Shown here piece by piece: positions 49,740 through 58,725 of a stretch of 64,000 nucleotides of DNA. Made by a program: the position numbers and the translations under genes. The DNA comes from an uncultured Elusimicrobiales bacterium. GTDB taxonomy: Bacteria; Elusimicrobiota; Elusimicrobia; Elusimicrobiales; Elusimicrobiaceae. The stretch is taken from NCBI GenBank assembly GCA_934662565.1, contig CAKUKI010000002.1, forward strand, positions 186,001 to 250,000, written 5' to 3'. Below the pieces are notes generated by a model, which was given only the letters and a program-made list of their open reading frames with translations, ran no database searches and had not been told where the DNA came from. Positions within the stretch are counted from its first letter, which is position 1. The number at the start of each line of letters is the position of its first letter.

Positions 49740-50798
49740 ATGGATACTTCTAAATATATTGCCGAATTTAAGCAACTGGAGGCCGATTTGTCCAGCGGCT
49801 CCCTTTCCAGCACGGAGCTGGCGCAAAAATCCAAACGCCACGCTTTTTTACGCCCGATTATTGAAAAAGAGCAGGAACTCAACGCCGTGGAAAAAGCCAT
49901 AGCGGACGACCGCGCCATGATTGAAGCCGGCGAAGACAAAGAACTGGTTAAAATGGCCGCCGACGAACTGGCCGAACTGGAAGCCAAACTGCCGGTATTG
50001 CAAAAAGAGTTGCGCGTGTTGGTTATTCCGCCGGACCCGAATGACTCTAAAAATATTTATTTGGAAATCCGCCCCGGTGCCGGCGGGGACGAATCGGCCC
50101 TGTTCGCCAACGAATTGCTGCGCGTTTACCAGCACTTTGCGCAAACTAAAGGCTGGACGACCGAAATTTTGGAATTTACGCCCACCGGCTTAAAAGGGTG
50201 CAAATATGTAAGTATGTTTATTAAAGGGGACGGCGCGTACTCGTGGTTAAGGGACGAGGCTGGCACCCACCGCGTACAGCGCGTACCGGATACGGAAACG
50301 GCCGGCCGCGTGCATACCTCTACCGTCACGGTAGCCATTATGCCGGAAGCCGAAGAAATTGATATTGAAATCCGCCCCGAAGATTTAATTATGGAAACCT
50401 GCCGCTCCGGCGGGGCCGGCGGCCAAAACGTCAACAAGGTGGAAACCGCCGTGCGTATTATCCATAAACCCACCGGCGTCGTAGTGGCCTGCCGCGAAGA
50501 ACGCCACCAAGGCAAAAACCGCGAAAAAGCCATGGCCATGTTGCGCGCCAAACTGTACCAAATGGAAGAAGACAAGCGCAATAAAGAAATTTATGATGAG
50601 CGCAAATCTCAAGTAGGCACAGGGGACCGCTCGGAAAAAATCCGTACTTATAACTTCCCGCAAAGCCGCGTGACGGACCACCGCACCGATAAATCTTACC
50701 ATAACTTATTGGAAATTATGCAGGGCAATATTGAGCCTATTTTGGAAGATTTGCGCGCGTGGCGTGTGGACCAAAAACTTAAAAATTTACAAATTTAG
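49740..50798 (+). CDS. prfA: Peptide chain release factor 1
   Basis: A 352-residue class I release factor for UAA/UAG. The catalytic GGQ is in SGGAGGQNVNKVETAVR, and the stop-codon-reading tripeptide position reads PDT in RVPDTETAGR (usually PAT or PVT), still the RF1 pattern. It starts a rightward run with the GT9 gene, prmC, murA and folC. Confidence 0.95.
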   Translation: MDTSKYIAEFKQLEADLSSGSLSSTELAQKSKRHAFLRPIIEKEQELNAVEKAIADDRAMIEAGEDKELVKMAADELAELEAKLPVLQKELRVLVIPPDPNDSKNIYLEIRPGAGGDESALFANELLRVYQHFAQTKGWTTEILEFTPTGLKGCKYVSMFIKGDGAYSWLRDEAGTHRVQRVPDTETAGRVHTSTVTVAIMPEAEEIDIEIRPEDLIMETCRSGGAGGQNVNKVETAVRIIHKPTGVVVACREERHQGKNREKAMAMLRAKLYQMEEDKRNKEIYDERKSQVGTGDRSEKIRTYNFPQSRVTDHRTDKSYHNLLEIMQGNIEPILEDLRAWRVDQKLKNLQI

Positions 50799-50809
50799 CG
50801 GTATTCTCC

Positions 50810-51790
50810 ATGAAATTTATTCCTAATATCCGTTTGCTGAAAAACATTCTCGTCTTGCGCGGGGAAGGTTCCTTGGGTGATGCGTTAATTTCGTCTTGTT
50901 GCTATCGGGAAATCAAACGCACGAACCCCAAAATAAAAATCAGCGTGGCGTGTTTCGGCTCGGCATACGGGTATTTGAAAGAATTGCCGTATATTGATAA
51001 AATTTACCGCCTGCCCATTCCGCGGGTTTTGCGCCCCAACCAGCGTTGGCTTACCCTGCTGTGGTATGCGCTTAAACTGCGCCGGAAACACTTTGATTTA
51101 GTGTTGGATACTTCCTTAAAACCGTTTGCCAACTGGACGCTTTTTAAGCATATTATCGGCGGGGATAACGTGTTGGATTATTACACCAGCCCCATTCCGT
51201 TTGGGCAAGTGCCCGGGCGGTGCGTGGACCACGAACAAGCCGTTTTGGCCCAGCTGGGGGTAGTAAAACCGAATAAATCGTACGAAATTCCGCTCCAACC
51301 CGCCAAACTGGCCAAAAGAGATGCGTTCTTAAAACAGCATATTGCCGATTATAAAGGGAACGGCTATATTTTGCTTAATCCGTTCGGCTCCATAGCGGCG
51401 CGCTCGCTGGATAAAATGAATATTCACCGCATTTTGAAGGAGTTGGCCTCCCGCACGCATTTGCCGGCCATTATCCCTTGTATGCCTTCCCAAAAAGAGC
51501 GGGCACAGGCCTATTTACAAGGGGTGCGCCAAGGGGTGTTGTTGTACGAAACAGACAGCGTGTTTGATTTGTTTGCGTTAGTGGCCGGAGCCAAAGTGGT
51601 CATCACGCCGGATACGGCGGTGGTGCATATTGCCAGCGGTTTGCATAAACCTACGGTGGCATTTTATAATTCTTATTCCATCGCCAACGACCCAGATAAC
51701 CTGTTGGCCCGCATTATCCACACGGCGCCGGCCTCGGTCAATTTGTTTGAGTTTTCCGCTTTTGAAACGGCACTGGCAGGCTTATTATGA
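50810..51790 (+). CDS. Glycosyltransferase family 9 (heptosyltransferase-like)
   Basis: A 326-residue GT-B-fold enzyme. The N-terminal VLRGEGSLGDALISS segment, the DLVLDTSLKPFAN stretch and the C-terminal VVITPDTAVVHIASGLHKPTVAFY are typical of ADP-heptose:LPS heptosyltransferases. It is expected to act in LPS core synthesis at the inner membrane. It lies between prfA and prmC, an unusual insertion in a translation pair. It overlaps the prmC start by 4 bases (ATGA). Confidence 0.85.
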   Translation: MKFIPNIRLLKNILVLRGEGSLGDALISSCCYREIKRTNPKIKISVACFGSAYGYLKELPYIDKIYRLPIPRVLRPNQRWLTLLWYALKLRRKHFDLVLDTSLKPFANWTLFKHIIGGDNVLDYYTSPIPFGQVPGRCVDHEQAVLAQLGVVKPNKSYEIPLQPAKLAKRDAFLKQHIADYKGNGYILLNPFGSIAARSLDKMNIHRILKELASRTHLPAIIPCMPSQKERAQAYLQGVRQGVLLYETDSVFDLFALVAGAKVVITPDTAVVHIASGLHKPTVAFYNSYSIANDPDNLLARIIHTAPASVNLFEFSAFETALAGLL

Positions 51791-52629
51791 GCCTGACCGT
51801 GCGGGACTCTTTAGCGCGGGCGGAACAGGTTTTAACCCAATCCGGCTGTACGGAACCCCGCGCCAATGCGGAATTTCTGCTTGCCCACCTGTTGCACACT
51901 TCCCGCACTTGGCTTACGGCCTTTGGGCAGGAGCTTTTTCCTAAGGACAAGCAACAGGCGTATGAGCGGCTGGTGGCGCGCCATGCCGCCGGGGAGCCGC
52001 TAGCGTATATTACGGGGTTTCAGCCTTTTTGCAATTTGGAAATTTCCGTCACGCCGGACGTATTAATCCCGCGCCCGGAAACCGAAGAACTGGTGGAGTG
52101 GGCCGCCCATTTTTTTAACCCCGCGGCTCCGCTGAAGATTTTAGATTTATGCACGGGTAGCGGCTGTATTGCACTGGCGTTGGCGGCGCAACTGCCCCAT
52201 GCGTGCGTGACGGCGGCGGATATTTCGCCCCGCGCCTTACAAGTGGCCCGCCACAATGCCGAACGCTTAAAACTGCAAGAAAAAATCACGTTTATAGAAA
52301 GCGATTTGTGGGAAAACGTGCAAGGGGACTTTGATATTATTGTGTCTAACCCGCCGTATATCCCGTCGGGGGATTTGCCCGGGCTCATGCGGGAAGTACA
52401 GGCGGAACCCGCTTTGGCGTTGGACGGCGGCCCGGACGGATTGCAACTTACCCGCCAAATTATCCGCCGCGCGGGCCGTTTTACGCACGCGGGGAGTATT
52501 TTGGGGTTGGAGCTTTGCCAAGGTCAGCCGGCCGGAGTAGCCGCCTCATTAAACGCTTTGGGGTGGCGGGCCACCGTAAAAAAAGATATATTTGGAATAG
52601 AGCGTTTTGTTTTAGCCCAAAAAATTTAA
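51787..52629 (+). CDS. prmC: Release factor glutamine methyltransferase
   Basis: A 280-residue SAM-dependent enzyme that methylates the GGQ glutamine of RF1 and RF2. VLIPRPETEELVEW, DLCTGSGCIALALAA and the catalytic NPPYIP are conserved. It is two genes after its substrate prfA, with the GT9 gene between. Confidence 0.93.
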   Translation: MSLTVRDSLARAEQVLTQSGCTEPRANAEFLLAHLLHTSRTWLTAFGQELFPKDKQQAYERLVARHAAGEPLAYITGFQPFCNLEISVTPDVLIPRPETEELVEWAAHFFNPAAPLKILDLCTGSGCIALALAAQLPHACVTAADISPRALQVARHNAERLKLQEKITFIESDLWENVQGDFDIIVSNPPYIPSGDLPGLMREVQAEPALALDGGPDGLQLTRQIIRRAGRFTHAGSILGLELCQGQPAGVAASLNALGWRATVKKDIFGIERFVLAQKI

Positions 52630-52651
52630 TTTTTATCAGGAGTTTTTTCTT

Positions 52652-53923
52652 ATGGACAGATTTATTATTCAGGGCGGTAAAAAATTACACGGGGTGGTGC
52701 AAACCAGCGGGAGCAAAAATGCCTCGTTGCCTATTTTGGTGGCCACTTTGCTGACGGACGAGCCTTGCACCATTCACCGCGTACCCAACTTGCGCGACGT
52801 GCGCACCACGCTTAAAATTTTGGAATATCTGGGCAAAAAAGTGGAATATAAAAACGGGACCGCGTTGATTAGTGCCAACGGGCCGCTCAAAAACAGCCTG
52901 CCTTATGAACTGGTTAAGCAAATGCGCGCCAGTTTTTGGGTGGCGGGGCCGCTGCTTGCCCGTTTTAAGACGGCGGAAATCCCCTTACCCGGTGGGTGTG
53001 CTATTGGCGTGCGCCCGGTGGACATCCACTTAAAAGGCTTTGAAAAATTGGGGGCGCAGGCCGTCACCGCCAACGGAAACGTGGTTTTATCGGCGGATAA
53101 ATTACAACCGGCCAAAATTGTGTTGCGCTTCCCCAGTGTGGGGGCCACCCAAAACCTGCTGATGTGCGCCTGTTTGATAGCCGGCGAAACCGTGTTGGAA
53201 AACGTGGCTAAAGAGCCGGAAGTGGACGACGTGATTGCGTTCCTCAATAAAATGGGGGCGGATATTACGGCGGACGCCAAAGGTAATTTAACGGTGCGCG
53301 GGAAAAGTTCCTTGCACGGGGCGGAACACAGCGTAGTGGCGGATAGGATTGAATCCGGCTCTTATATGATTGCCGCCGCCGCCACACGCGGGGATGTGGT
53401 GGTCAATCAGTGTGTGCCGGAACACAACTCTATTTTACTGGAAGATTTGCAGGAGGCGGGCGTTCCTTTGGAAATTTCCGCCGACAGTGTACACGTTTTA
53501 CCGTACGAAGGGCGCGTCAAGCCGTTGCGGATGCGTACGGCACCATACCCGGGTTTTGCAACGGACTTGCAAGCCCCGTGGATGACCCTGATGGCCCTTT
53601 GCGGCGGCGCGGCGGAAATAGACGAAGATATTTTTGAAAACCGCTTTATGCATGCGCCGGAACTGGTGCGCATGGGGGCGGATATTTTAACCGAAAAAAG
53701 TATCGCCCGCATAAACGGGGTGGAAAGTTTGTCCGGCGCGCATGTGATGGCGTCCGACCTGCGGGGCGGCATGGCCCTAGTAATTGCCGGTCTGGCGGCC
53801 CGCGGCACGACGGAAATTGAGCGCGTGTATCACATAGACCGCGGGTATGAAGATTTGGAGCAAAAATTAACGGCGCTGGGGGCGGATATCCGCCGTTATA
53901 ATCCGGATAAAAATGAGTTTTAA
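52652..53923 (+). CDS. murA: UDP-N-acetylglucosamine 1-carboxyvinyltransferase
   Basis: A 423-residue enzyme that starts peptidoglycan precursor synthesis. The catalytic, fosfomycin-target Cys is C116 in PGGCAIGVRPVD. The chain has the usual length and ends after the GYEDLEQKL segment. AGGAG precedes the ATG. The end overlaps the folC start by 11 bases. Confidence 0.95.
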   Translation: MDRFIIQGGKKLHGVVQTSGSKNASLPILVATLLTDEPCTIHRVPNLRDVRTTLKILEYLGKKVEYKNGTALISANGPLKNSLPYELVKQMRASFWVAGPLLARFKTAEIPLPGGCAIGVRPVDIHLKGFEKLGAQAVTANGNVVLSADKLQPAKIVLRFPSVGATQNLLMCACLIAGETVLENVAKEPEVDDVIAFLNKMGADITADAKGNLTVRGKSSLHGAEHSVVADRIESGSYMIAAAATRGDVVVNQCVPEHNSILLEDLQEAGVPLEISADSVHVLPYEGRVKPLRMRTAPYPGFATDLQAPWMTLMALCGGAAEIDEDIFENRFMHAPELVRMGADILTEKSIARINGVESLSGAHVMASDLRGGMALVIAGLAARGTTEIERVYHIDRGYEDLEQKLTALGADIRRYNPDKNEF

Positions 53924-55184
53924 GATTGTATTTGATTACATTTTAACGCGCACCGGCGTGGGGTGCGGGGCCGGAGTGGACGGTTTGAAGGCCCTTTTGG
54001 AGCGTTTGGGCAACCCGCAGGAGCGGTTCAAAGTTATTCATATTGCGGGCACCAACGGCAAAGGCTCCGTGGCCGCGCTGACGGCCGAAACGCTCCGTCA
54101 GGCCGGATATAAAACAGGACTGTTTGTTTCCCCGCATTTGTGCGACCCGTGCGAGCGCATCCAAGTCAATGCCAAAAACATTTCTAAGGCGGATTTTGCC
54201 TCCGCCGTTTTGCAGGTTTTTCAGGAAGAAGAACAAGAACTGAATTTTTTTGAAATTTTAACCGCCGCCGCCCTCTGCCATTTTGCGCGTGCGGGGGTGG
54301 ATTATGCCGTGTTGGAAACAGGCCTCGGCGGGCGCAAAGACCCCACCAATGTTTGCACCCCGGCGGCGTGTGTGATAACTTCTATCGGGCTGGACCACAT
54401 GCAGTTGTTGGGTTCGTCCTTGGCGCAAATCGCGCGGGAAAAGGCCGGTATTATCAAAACAGGCGTGCCGTGTTTTTCCGGCGCGGTCAATCCGTCCGCG
54501 CGGGAAGAAATTAAAAAAATCGCTAAAGAAAAAAACGCCCCGCTTACGTTTGTGGAAGAAGGCCAACCGTTTTTTACTTATGCGTTTGATTACCCCAATA
54601 ACCAAACCATTTTACACACGGCGGACGGACAAGAGTGGACGCTACATGCGTTGGGCCGCCGCCAAGGGCTTAATGCGTGTGTGGTGTATCAGCTGGCACA
54701 ATGTTTGCATATCCCGCAAGAAGCCGTGCGCCGCGCGTTTGAAACGGTGCATTTGCAAGGGCGCTTTGAGGTGCTGCACCGCTCCGGCCAAACCCTTATT
54801 TTGGACGGCGCCCACAATCCCCAAGCCATAGAATTGTTTTTGGAATTTTTTAAGGCCACCCCGTACGCCGGCAAGGCCACCTTGCTCTGCGGGTTTATGA
54901 AAGACAAAGACTATAAAAAAATGCTTGCTTTGCTCGCGCCGCATTTTAAGCAAATAGTCGTCACGGTGCCTTCGCCCACCCGCGGGGCCGAGAAAGCAGA
55001 AATTTTAGAGGCTTTGCCCAAAGGGGTAAAAGTCCGCTTTTTCAAAAATCCTTCCCGCGCGCTTACGGCGGTAAAACAGGAGCCGTATGTGGTGTGTGTG
55101 GGCTCTTTTTATTTGGTGGGCTTTGTGCGCCGCAAGTGGTTGCAAACGCTCCGGCCGCAGGCGGGCAAAAGCGCGCAGAAATAG
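53913..55184 (+). CDS. folC: Folylpolyglutamate synthase / dihydrofolate synthase
   Basis: A 423-residue Mur-ligase-fold enzyme adding glutamate to folates. The P-loop is HIAGTNGKGSVAAL, followed by KTGLFVSPHLCDPCERIQVN; LETGLGGRKDPTN and LDGAHNPQA mark the central and C-terminal domains. It closes the prfA run; overlap with murA suggests translational coupling. Confidence 0.93.
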   Translation: MSFKIVFDYILTRTGVGCGAGVDGLKALLERLGNPQERFKVIHIAGTNGKGSVAALTAETLRQAGYKTGLFVSPHLCDPCERIQVNAKNISKADFASAVLQVFQEEEQELNFFEILTAAALCHFARAGVDYAVLETGLGGRKDPTNVCTPAACVITSIGLDHMQLLGSSLAQIAREKAGIIKTGVPCFSGAVNPSAREEIKKIAKEKNAPLTFVEEGQPFFTYAFDYPNNQTILHTADGQEWTLHALGRRQGLNACVVYQLAQCLHIPQEAVRRAFETVHLQGRFEVLHRSGQTLILDGAHNPQAIELFLEFFKATPYAGKATLLCGFMKDKDYKKMLALLAPHFKQIVVTVPSPTRGAEKAEILEALPKGVKVRFFKNPSRALTAVKQEPYVVCVGSFYLVGFVRRKWLQTLRPQAGKSAQK

Positions 55185-55198
55185 CGGCGTTGTTTTGC

Positions 55199-55227
55199 TT
55201 GACATCTCCGTCGTATTGTGGTTAAAT
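55199..55227 (+). promoter_or_regulatory. Strong sigma70-type promoter
   Basis: TTGACA (55199-55204), a 17-base spacer and TTAAAT (55222-55227), about 37 bases before the coiled-coil gene. Confidence 0.75.
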
Positions 55228-55263
55228 TTAGTATATATATTTTTTACCTTGTAGGATAACCCC

Positions 55264-57105
55264 ATGGCATTTGAAACAGAATTTGACGGTCAAACAGATT
55301 TTTCGGATTTTTTGGAACGTTTCCGTATGCAGGAAATCCCAGCATCGGACGGCGCTTCTGCCAAAAGTTCTTACGACGGTAAAAAACAATTAAATGCCGT
55401 TTCCCGCCAAGCCCAGTATGATAAATCTTTTGAAAAACTGGAAGCCAAAATACATGAGCTGGAAGAACGCTTTGAAGCCTCTTCCGCCCAAAATGACAAA
55501 ATTTTAAGTGAGCTTGCCTTAACCCGCCAAGCCATGGAAAAGCAAAAAGATAAAGATGCTTTTGTGGCCGGACTGGCGGAAACCATTAACAATCTAAAAG
55601 CCAGTGTGGAAACGCTTTCCCGCGCGCAAACGGCCCGTGTGCTGGGCTTTGACCAAGCGCCGCAAGTCAACCGCGGCTTTGACGATAAAGCACCGGCTTT
55701 TGTGCCGGCCCAAGCGCCGCAAGCCGCGGCACAGGCGGACGAAAAGGCCCGCTTGGAACGCGAAGAAAAAGAACGCCTGATTAGCAGCTTGCACCAAAAG
55801 GCTTCCCAATTAAAAGCCGTCAACAGCGCGTTAGACCGCGAAATTAAAAAAGTCCAACAAGAAAAAATGGAAGCGCTCAAAAAATCGGCCGAGCAAGCCA
55901 AAGAAATCCTTTCTTTGCGCGAACAGTTAACCGCCGCCGAAGAACGCTTCAAATCGTTTGATTTTGAAGGCCGCATTATTTCCATTAAACAGCAATACCA
56001 GCAAAAGGTAAGCAGCTTGGAAACCCAACTGCATGAAATTTCCAACGTGTGCATGAAACAAGTGGAGGAAATTGAATCCTTAAAGGCGGAAAACTTAAAA
56101 CTGCACAATATCGCTACCGAAAAGGCAGAACTGACCGCTCAGTACGAAGCCAAAACCAAAGAGCTGGAAGATTTGCGTGCCTCTATGGCCAGTTTGGAAG
56201 AATCCCATGCGGATGCGTCCAAAAAACAACTGTCTGTTTTTGGGGCGCGTATTCAGGCCGTGGAAGAAGAACGCGACGCGTTGGCTGCCCAGCTGGCTGA
56301 TGTGCAGCAGCGTTTGGAAACGGTCTTGCAAGAAAAGCAGACCTTGGAAGCGAACTTTAAGGAACTGTTAGAAAAAATCAACCGTAATGATGCCGTCATT
56401 GAAGAACTCAAACAGAAAATTGAGGTATTGACGGCTGAAAACGCCCACCTGACGGATGAACGCACCGCCTTGCAGACGGCCAATGCGGATTTGGCCCGCC
56501 GTGCAGATGCGCTCAGTGAAAATAACGAAGCCTTGCTTAAAAACCAAGCCGCGCTGGCCAGTGTAAACGAAGAATTGGCCCGCAAAACACAGGAATTAAA
56601 CCAAGCCAACGAGGCCCTATTACGGGAACAGGCGGCGTTATCGCGTGAAAAAGATTCTTTATCCCGCCAGAAAGAAAACTGGGGCAAAGAGCGCGAACTG
56701 TTAGAGCACCAAAAACAAACCTTGGTGCAAGAAAAAGATTTGCTGGTTAAACAAAAAGGGGAGTTGGAACAGGAAAAAGAATCGTTAGCGCGGGAAAACC
56801 AATCCTTGCGTGCCCGCCCTGCCCAAAAGCCGGCGGCTCCGGCGGCGCCTGTAGCGCCGGTGGTGCAGTTGCCTAAAAAACCAGCTCCCGCCAAACCGGC
56901 GGCCCCGTCTGTGCCGTTAAACGAAGCTCCGGTGGAAGTAAACGACACCTTAAAACCTAAAGTGCGCAGTGAAGAAGACCTGCCGGAAATTAAAGTGGCC
57001 AAACCCATGGCGCAAGATGATTTTGGCCCCGATGAAAATTTTTTGGAAAAGACAGACAGTTTTATAGGCCGTATGAAATGGTCTATCTTTCGGGAAGACA
57101 AATAA
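55264..57105 (+). CDS. Long coiled-coil protein, unknown
   Basis: A 613-residue soluble protein. After a short acidic start (about 1-50), residues about 50-520 are almost continuous coiled coil, rich in E, K, A, L and Q, with runs such as EKEELE-type repeats near the end. Residues about 520-560 are Pro/Ala-rich (KPAAPAAPVAPV), then an acidic C terminus. There is no signal peptide or membrane helix. A cytoskeletal, scaffold or gliding role is possible, but nothing identifies one. AGGATAACC precedes the ATG. It is transcribed from its own promoter and ended by a terminator. Confidence 0.7.
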   Translation: MAFETEFDGQTDFSDFLERFRMQEIPASDGASAKSSYDGKKQLNAVSRQAQYDKSFEKLEAKIHELEERFEASSAQNDKILSELALTRQAMEKQKDKDAFVAGLAETINNLKASVETLSRAQTARVLGFDQAPQVNRGFDDKAPAFVPAQAPQAAAQADEKARLEREEKERLISSLHQKASQLKAVNSALDREIKKVQQEKMEALKKSAEQAKEILSLREQLTAAEERFKSFDFEGRIISIKQQYQQKVSSLETQLHEISNVCMKQVEEIESLKAENLKLHNIATEKAELTAQYEAKTKELEDLRASMASLEESHADASKKQLSVFGARIQAVEEERDALAAQLADVQQRLETVLQEKQTLEANFKELLEKINRNDAVIEELKQKIEVLTAENAHLTDERTALQTANADLARRADALSENNEALLKNQAALASVNEELARKTQELNQANEALLREQAALSREKDSLSRQKENWGKERELLEHQKQTLVQEKDLLVKQKGELEQEKESLARENQSLRARPAQKPAAPAAPVAPVVQLPKKPAPAKPAAPSVPLNEAPVEVNDTLKPKVRSEEDLPEIKVAKPMAQDDFGPDENFLEKTDSFIGRMKWSIFREDK

Positions 57106-57117
57106 CCGTTTTTGTAT

Positions 57118-57146
57118 AAAAGCCTGATGATAAATCAGGCTTTTTA
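57118..57146 (+). terminator. Terminator after the coiled-coil gene
   Basis: AAAAGCCTGAT (57118-57128) and ATCAGGCTTTT (57134-57144) followed by T. Confidence 0.85.
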
Positions 57147-57161
57147 TAAGGAGTTTTTAGT

Positions 57162-58235
57162 ATGCAAGTTTTGAAAGTAGCCGTGCTATACGGCGGAAAA
57201 TCTACCGAGCATGAAGTTTCCGTACATAGTGCGCAAACCGTATGCCGTTTGCTGGCCGCCCAGCCGGAAAAATATACCGTTTATCCCATTTTTATCAGCC
57301 GTTGCGGCCAGTGGTTTTTGCAAAAATCCTGCAGTGAACAAACCCCGCAAGATACTCCCATTACGCCAGTCATCCGGCCGGATGCGCATTTTGCCGCGTT
57401 GGACGGTTCCACCCGCTGGAAAGTAGACGCGGTTTTTCCGGTATTGCACGGCTCTAATGGGGAAGACGGTGTCTTGCAAGGCCTTTTGGAAAGTATGGAC
57501 GTGCCCTATGTGGGGTGCGGCGTGTTGGCCTCTGCCATGGGCATGGATAAAGAAATTGCCAAATTGGTAGCGACGCATTACGGGGTGCCCACCTTGCCGT
57601 ACCGCATTTTAACCCGCGCGCAAGATTATGATAAGGCCGAGCTGGAAGCGTGGGCCGCCCAACAGGGTTATCCGGTATTTGTAAAACCGTTGTGTTTGGG
57701 GTCCTCTGTTGGCGTTAGTAAAGTGACGGACGGCGCGCAACTGCACAAAGCCGTGGCCTTTGCTTTGGAATTTGACACCCGTATTATGGTGGAAAAAGGG
57801 GTGGACCGCGCACGGGAAATTTTCTGCGCGTTGTACGGCCGCGGGAGTGCGGTGGAGTCTTCCGCCTGTGGGGAGCTAAAAATGCTCACCCATGAATTTT
57901 TTGATTATGAGGCTAAATATCTGGTGCAAGGCGGGTGCGAAACCCGCGTACCGGCGGAAATCCCACCCGCTACGCAGGCGGCCATGAAAAAAGATGCCCA
58001 AACCGTATTTGCGGCGCTACGCGGGAGCGGACTTGCCAGAGTGGATTTTTTGCTCGCTAAAGACGGCAAGTATTATTTTTCCGAAATTAACACCCTCCCC
58101 GGTATGAGTGAAACCAGCCTTTTCCCGCAGCTTTTTGAAGCCAGCGGCCGCGTGTATGCGGATATATTAGACGGGTTGATTCAGCAAGCGTTGGAAATCC
58201 GTCAGGAAAAAGACTCGTTGGCCTTAAAACGGTAA
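57162..58235 (+). CDS. ddl: D-alanine--D-alanine ligase
   Basis: A 357-residue ATP-grasp enzyme forming D-Ala-D-Ala for peptidoglycan. LYGGKSTEHEVSVHSA at the start, HGSNGEDGVLQGLLE, VKPLCLGSSVGVSKV and the metal-binding FSEINTLPGMSETS end are intact. Its length fits the DdlA/VanA type. AAGGAG precedes the ATG. With murA nearby it supplies cell-wall synthesis. Confidence 0.95.
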   Translation: MQVLKVAVLYGGKSTEHEVSVHSAQTVCRLLAAQPEKYTVYPIFISRCGQWFLQKSCSEQTPQDTPITPVIRPDAHFAALDGSTRWKVDAVFPVLHGSNGEDGVLQGLLESMDVPYVGCGVLASAMGMDKEIAKLVATHYGVPTLPYRILTRAQDYDKAELEAWAAQQGYPVFVKPLCLGSSVGVSKVTDGAQLHKAVAFALEFDTRIMVEKGVDRAREIFCALYGRGSAVESSACGELKMLTHEFFDYEAKYLVQGGCETRVPAEIPPATQAAMKKDAQTVFAALRGSGLARVDFLLAKDGKYYFSEINTLPGMSETSLFPQLFEASGRVYADILDGLIQQALEIRQEKDSLALKR

Positions 58236-58237
58236 TT

Positions 58238-58693
58238 ATGCGCAAATTAAAAGATGCTTTTTTGAACTTGCACCCTTGGCTGAAGTTTATTTTAATCTTC
58301 TGCCTGTTGGGGGCCTTGGTAAACGCGTTTTTGTTGGCTGGAGATGTGCGTTCCGGCGGGCTTTTACTGCGTTTGCATTTGGGCTTTTTTATTTTATATG
58401 TGGCGCAAATAGTATTTATTTTGTGGGGGGAACGCATGGTGGGGGTACTATCCCTGTTGCAAGCACTTTTGGCCCTGTGCAGCAATGCAGATTATACGTT
58501 TTCCCTTTTAGTGCGTTTTGTGGGTAGGATGTATTATACTTCCCACGTTTTAACCGTGCAGGAAATCAGCGTATATAAATATGTGTTTGTGTCGGCCTGT
58601 TTTACGCTGGAGCTATTCAAAACTTATCTGATGTTTGCCCTGTTGCCGGCCCCCAAAAAGGCAACCGCGGACCCTAAAACAATACAACCTTAA
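58238..58693 (+). CDS. Small polytopic membrane protein, unknown
   Basis: A 151-residue protein with about four hydrophobic helices (about 16-35, 42-62, 67-85 and 108-133), a hydrophilic C terminus, and no recognised motif. It starts 2 bases after the ddl stop and is probably co-translated. Function unknown. Confidence 0.6.
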   Translation: MRKLKDAFLNLHPWLKFILIFCLLGALVNAFLLAGDVRSGGLLLRLHLGFFILYVAQIVFILWGERMVGVLSLLQALLALCSNADYTFSLLVRFVGRMYYTSHVLTVQEISVYKYVFVSACFTLELFKTYLMFALLPAPKKATADPKTIQP

Positions 58694-58725
58694 TTTTCCG
58701 GCGGTCCGTCCGGTAGGAGCCTGTT